From contig DKAT01000013.1 in NCBI GenBank assembly GCA_002450905.1, positions 1 to 25,699 of the forward strand: DNA of 25,699 nucleotides, given 5' to 3'. The notes beneath the pieces are model-generated. The model was not told the origin of the DNA. It saw only the letters and a list, made by a program, of their open reading frames with translations, and ran no database searches. Within the stretch, counting starts at the first letter, position 1, and each line of letters starts with the position of its first letter. Made by a program: the position numbers and the translations under genes. Shown in pieces: positions 22,612 to 25,699 of this stretch. Source of the DNA: Spirochaetia bacterium UBA6919. GTDB lineage: Bacteria; Spirochaetota; UBA6919.

Positions 22612-22905
22612 TTACAATACTGGAGGCGACTTATTTTGTTGGGTAGTGGATTGATCATTTATAAAAGGGTTTTGAATTGACGAAATACTGGTAAGAATTT
22701 CAAATAGGGGTGACTGGAAAGTTGATTGAGCAAGTTGAGATCCTGTAAGATTATTTCCTACTTTATGAAGAATGCATTCATGGACAACATCTTCCCCCTC
22801 CTCGTGTACAAAGGGGTGAGTGAACAACATTGCATAGGAAATCAGCAGGATTAAACTTATAATCTTTAGATAGATATGTTTTTTCTTATAAGAAATCGTA
22901 TTCAT
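22612..22905 (-). CDS. small His/Glu-rich membrane or secreted protein (97 aa) heading the metal operon
   Basis: Not a named family that I can fix. An N-terminal hydrophobic segment (about 11-29, YLKIISLILLISYAMLFTHP) is a signal or anchor, followed by HPFVHEEGEDVVHECILH (28-47), which packs four His, one Cys and several acidic residues and could bind metal. The rest is Ser/Gln/Thr-rich and low in structure. GGGAT lies before the ATG. It is the first gene after the promoter at 22935-22963, and the barrel and znuCAB follow. A periplasmic metal-binding or metallochaperone role is inferred from composition and place only. Confidence 0.6.
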   Translation of the reverse strand: MNTISYKKKHIYLKIISLILLISYAMLFTHPFVHEEGEDVVHECILHKVGNNLTGSQLAQSTFQSPLFEILTSISSIQNPFINDQSTTQQNKSPPVL

Positions 22906-23243
22906 CGATATCCCGACTTATAATCTGGATAACAAGATTAATATTTTATTTGAAATTAGTCAAGAAGATTATCACTATTCAAAGATTTATCAACTTAATT
23001 AAGATATTTTGAAAAGAAATAAAAAATATTATGTAATTAAAATAGATGGTCTTTAGATTTCGTATGGTATATTCAGATAATAATATAAATAATGATAATG
23101 GTGATAATAACAGATTATCTATACAGTACAGGCTCAGAATATACCCTCGCCATAATGGTAATTCAGAAACTTGTTCATGTTATCAGAAACATATTCAATA
23201 TTTTTTATACTCTAAACAACTATCATTAAAAGGAGTGCTATCC
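22906..23243. other. 338-bp divergent intergenic region
   Basis: Separates the metal operon from the plus-strand small gene. It holds the metal-operon promoter (22935-22963). On the plus strand TATACT at 23206-23211 could be a -10 for the small gene, without a good -35. An open frame from 23046 has low-complexity Asn/Asp codons and is not credible as coding. Confidence 0.6.
22935..22963 (-). promoter_or_regulatory. sigma70-like promoter of the metal-uptake operon
   Basis: On the minus strand: TTGACT (22963-22958), 17-base spacer, TAATCT (22940-22935). A copy of the half-palindrome TTCAAAT (minus strand; ATTTGAA at 22948-22954) sits in the spacer, where a bound repressor would block polymerase. 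Confidence 0.55.
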
Positions 23244-23477
23244 ATGCCAACAGCTACATTATACTGTCCGATTCGAAAGAAAAAAAGTTTTAAAAAAATA
23301 GAAGATGTCTTATCTATCCAGGAATACGAGATTCTCAACAGAACATTAAGAGAAATTATCTGTCAGAACTACAGACAAATCATCAAAGGGGTTTCATTTA
23401 CTGAAGAAGAGATGGAGAGACTGGAGATGGTAAAATCACGACGTATTTTTGAAAGACATTACCAGAGATTCGGATAA
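23244..23477 (+). CDS. small hypothetical protein (77 aa)
   Basis: Not recognised. A 77-residue basic soluble protein, MPTATLYCPIRKKKSFKKIE at the start, then helical with EEEMERLEMVKSRRIFERHY near the end. AAAGGAGTG precedes ATG 23244 with ideal spacing, the reason for choosing it over an ATG at 23046, which would add a low-complexity stretch. The gene ends 97 bases before asd and about 34 bases before the asd promoter, so it may be transcribed separately. No function inferred. Confidence 0.65.
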   Translation: MPTATLYCPIRKKKSFKKIEDVLSIQEYEILNRTLREIICQNYRQIIKGVSFTEEEMERLEMVKSRRIFERHYQRFG

Positions 23478-23510
23478 TCAGATTATTATCGGGAGATAGA
23501 TTGAAAATCC

Positions 23511-23539
23511 TTGACGAAACAATAGAAATCTGCTATACT
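23511..23539 (+). promoter_or_regulatory. extended -10 sigma70 promoter for asd
   Basis: TTGACG (23511-23516), 17-base spacer ending in TGC, then TATACT (23534-23539); the TG makes an extended -10. A leader of about 28 bases precedes the asd ATG with GGAG as Shine-Dalgarno. Confidence 0.78.
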
Positions 23540-23573
23540 ATTCTCACAATAAATAAAATGTGGAGTATTTTTC

Positions 23574-24572
23574 ATGAGCGGAAAGAATATAGTTGTTGCC
23601 GGAGCTACTGGTGCAGTAGGTATTGAGATTTTAAAGGTACTTGAAAAGAGGAAATTCCCTGTCAATAACATACGGTTATTAGCCTCAAAACGATCACTAG
23701 GGAATAAATTAACCTTTCGTGGCGAAGAAATCAAGGTAGAGGAATTGACTAAAGACTCTTTCAAAGGGATGGACATAGCTCTATTCAGTGCTGGAGGTTC
23801 AAGAAGTCTGGAATATGCTCCTATATCAGCTAAAAATAATTGTGTCGTCGTGGATAACAGTTCAGCCTTCCGAATGGATGAGAAAGTCCCTTTGGTAATC
23901 CCAGAAATAAACCCTGAGGACATTAAAAATCATCAGGGTATTATAGCCAATCCGAATTGTAGTACAATTATACTCCTCATGGGTATTTATCCTATTTATC
24001 AGCTAACCCCTATTGATAGGATCATTGTCTCAACTTATCAGGCAGCCAGCGGAGCAGGTGCTCAGGCAATGCAGGAACTCATCGACCAGTCTGAAGCCTA
24101 TTTGCATCATAAAACCATTGAAAAAAACATATTCCCCCATCAGATTGCCTTCAATCTATTCTCTCACAATACTCCCATCGATGAGAACGGCTATAATACC
24201 GAAGAAATAAAGATGGTCAAAGAAGTTCGCAAGATATTACATAACCCAGATATCAAAGTGACTGCAACTTGTGTTCGAGTCCCTGTTTTGAGAGCCCATT
24301 CTGAATCAGTGAGTCTTGAATTGCAAAACCGGTTAGGACTAAATCAGATTCGTGAAGCTATTAATCAATTCAGCGGGGCAAGGGTGGTAGATGATAGGGA
24401 AAAGAATTATTTCCCGATGCCCATTGAAGCCAGTGGGTTGGATGATGTTCTTGTGGGACGTATTCGATATGATGAGTGCTTCAATAATGGTCTAGCGATG
24501 TTTATAGCAGGGGATCAATTATTAAAAGGTGCTGCTTTAAATGCTGTACAGATTGCTGAAAAACTCTTATAA
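23574..24572 (+). CDS. asd: aspartate-semialdehyde dehydrogenase
   Basis: NADPH-dependent reduction of aspartyl phosphate to aspartate semialdehyde, the branch to lysine/diaminopimelate, threonine and methionine. The 332-residue protein has the nucleotide loop VVAGATGAVGIEILK (7-21), FSAGGSRSLEYAP, DNSSAFRMDEKVPLVIPEIN, the catalytic Cys129 in ANPNCSTI, STYQAASGAG, and the catalytic-His region VRVPVLRAHSES. Length and motifs are normal. Strong promoter and Shine-Dalgarno (GGAG). A weak hairpin after the stop may end transcription. Confidence 0.96.
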   Translation: MSGKNIVVAGATGAVGIEILKVLEKRKFPVNNIRLLASKRSLGNKLTFRGEEIKVEELTKDSFKGMDIALFSAGGSRSLEYAPISAKNNCVVVDNSSAFRMDEKVPLVIPEINPEDIKNHQGIIANPNCSTIILLMGIYPIYQLTPIDRIIVSTYQAASGAGAQAMQELIDQSEAYLHHKTIEKNIFPHQIAFNLFSHNTPIDENGYNTEEIKMVKEVRKILHNPDIKVTATCVRVPVLRAHSESVSLELQNRLGLNQIREAINQFSGARVVDDREKNYFPMPIEASGLDDVLVGRIRYDECFNNGLAMFIAGDQLLKGAALNAVQIAEKLL

Positions 24573-24579
24573 TTAATTC

Positions 24580-24612
24580 TATCCCCAAATAATTGGGATA
24601 TGTTATTATTTA
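24580..24612 (+). terminator. weak hairpin after asd
   Basis: TATCCC (24580-24585) pairs with GGGATA (24595-24600), with possible extension CAA/TT inside, followed by a broken T-rich run. It is short, and may be only a partial terminator. Confidence 0.4.
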
Positions 24613-24623
24613 GTTTATAAAAA

Positions 24624-25699
24624 ATGTCTCAAGATCATAATATAAAAAAAAATACCACTTTCCTCCCTATGACTCAGGATGAGATGTCTCATCTCGGTTG
24701 GGATACCTGCGATATTATTATCGTTACCGGGGATGCGTATATAGATCATCCCAGTTTTGGAATGGCATTAATTGGCCGTTTATTAGAATCAGAAGGATTC
24801 CGTGTCGGTATTCTCTCACAACCCAACTGGAAAGATAAATCTGATTTCCTGAAACTCGGAAAACCAAATCTGTTCTATGGTATCACCTCCGGTAATATGG
24901 ATTCCATGGTCAATCATTATACATCGGATAAAAAGCGTAGAAATGATGATGCCTATACCCCTGATGGACTTGCAGGAATGCGACCGGACAGGGCCCTTTT
25001 AGTCTATGCCCAGAGAGCCCGAGAGGCTTATAAAGATGTTCCAATAATTCTTGGAGGAATTGAAGCAAGTCTCCGTCGTCTAGCCCATTTTGATTATTGG
25101 AGTGAAAAGGTTCGTCGCTCAATCCTTCCAGACTCAAAAGCGGATATACTTCTGTTTGGAAATGCTGAACACGCCATTGTAGAAATAGCTCATCGCCTTG
25201 CAAAAGGGGAGTCCATTAATAAAATCCGTAATATCCGTGGGACTGCCTATATGACAAAGGATATCCCTGAAGATTATTCCATCATCGATGCCTCATCCAT
25301 AGAGGATTCAGGAGCTATAGAACGTTATGTAAATCCCTATCAGGAATCGGTTGTCTGCGAAAAGAATATTAATAATCACCACCAAAATGTTAAAGAAATA
25401 AACTTCCCAGCCGAGAATGTTAAATTAATCCGAAATAAATCTGTCATCAGGCTCCCGAGTTACGAGCAGGTGACTAGTGATAAAATCCTCTATGCCCATA
25501 CCTCCAGAATTTTCCACCTGGAAACAAATCCTCATAATGCTCGATCTCTTGTTCAAAAGCATGGTGACCGCTATGTATGGCTCAATCCACCCCCTATACC
25601 CCTAACCCAGCAAGAAATTGATCATATCTATGAATTACCCTATACCCGATCTCCTCACCCCATTTATCAGAATAAAAAAATACCTGCATGGGAGATGAT
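24624..25699 (+). CDS. ygiQ: YgiQ-family radical SAM protein, 5' part (cut by the window end)
   Basis: The open frame from ATG 24624 runs to the last base, 358 codons plus two bases. The N-terminus FLPMTQDEMSHLGWDTCDII and VTGDAYIDHPSFGMALIGRL is diagnostic of YgiQ (UPF0313), followed by the cobalamin-binding-like region GILSQPNW, SGNMDSMVNHYT, DGLAGMRPDRALLVY and IILGGIEASLRRLAHFDYW. The window ends at KIPAWEM. The CxxxCxxC cluster of the family is expected just beyond and cannot be checked. No clear Shine-Dalgarno precedes the ATG. Its molecular function is not established, though the fold implies radical SAM chemistry. Confidence 0.92.
   Translation, partial: MSQDHNIKKNTTFLPMTQDEMSHLGWDTCDIIIVTGDAYIDHPSFGMALIGRLLESEGFRVGILSQPNWKDKSDFLKLGKPNLFYGITSGNMDSMVNHYTSDKKRRNDDAYTPDGLAGMRPDRALLVYAQRAREAYKDVPIILGGIEASLRRLAHFDYWSEKVRRSILPDSKADILLFGNAEHAIVEIAHRLAKGESINKIRNIRGTAYMTKDIPEDYSIIDASSIEDSGAIERYVNPYQESVVCEKNINNHHQNVKEINFPAENVKLIRNKSVIRLPSYEQVTSDKILYAHTSRIFHLETNPHNARSLVQKHGDRYVWLNPPPIPLTQQEIDHIYELPYTRSPHPIYQNKKIPAWEM

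Noticed and set aside
23046..23243. N-terminal extension of the 77-aa protein to 143 aa
   Set aside because: Low-complexity Asn/Asp codons, no Shine-Dalgarno; ATG 23244 has AAAGGAGTG.
24910..25203. Minus-strand 97-aa open frame
   Set aside because: Antisense to the well-supported ygiQ frame.
1..25699. CRISPR arrays, tRNA or rRNA genes
   Set aside because: No regularly spaced direct repeats, no tRNA T-loop/cloverleaf and no rRNA-like stretch were found by eye.

Overview
The window is AT-rich bacterial chromosome. An outer-membrane-type beta-barrel gene, class B PBP and MurB genes, and a flagellar switch gene (fliN) indicate a Gram-negative, flagellated cell. A SpoIIE-type phosphatase with HAMP, PAS, GAF and TPR parts, next to a di-iron oxygen-sensor-like gene, fits an anaerobic or microaerophilic spirochaete or relative. 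That placement is inference; no rRNA or tRNA gene is present to test it.

Layout. (1) 1-1557: polyamine genes, a pyruvoyl-dependent arginine decarboxylase followed by speE. (2) 1558-4655: accessory segment with an IS630-family element whose ends can be defined (about 1609-2747), a 58-codon ORF, a secreted leucine-rich-repeat protein, a 173-bp element bounded by 30-bp imperfect inverted repeats, and a frameshifted gene remnant touching that element. (3) 4656-5864: purT on the minus strand. (4) 6096-10252: minus-strand operon of phosphohexomutase (GlmM-like), rdgB, a class V aminotransferase and a membrane-anchored SPFH-like protein, behind a near-consensus sigma70 promoter. (5) 10413-14052: plus-strand operon of an ODP/FprA-like metallo-beta-lactamase-fold protein, an unknown 92-residue protein and an 864-residue SpoIIE-type phosphatase, a candidate oxygen- or redox-signalling module. 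(6) 14054-18818: L28, a class B PBP with altered active-site motifs, an unknown convergent gene, fliN with a FliM-like N-terminal motif, an unknown gene and murB. (7) 18948-22905: minus-strand zinc/manganese-type ABC uptake operon (permease, binding protein, ATPase) headed by an outer-membrane beta-barrel and a small His/Glu-rich membrane protein, with a 15-bp FUR-type palindrome inside it. It faces murB across what looks like a two-way terminator. (8) 23244-25699: a small unknown gene, asd behind a strong extended -10 promoter, and the 5' part of a YgiQ-type radical SAM gene that leaves the window.

Most intergenic regions hold recognisable sigma70-like promoters (TTGACa, 17 bp, TATAaT-like). 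Several supplied gene starts were moved downstream because a Shine-Dalgarno sequence or promoter required it. The regions most worth follow-up are the ODP/SpoIIE operon, the metal-uptake operon with its palindrome and small His-rich protein, and the small inverted-repeat element with its adjacent broken gene.
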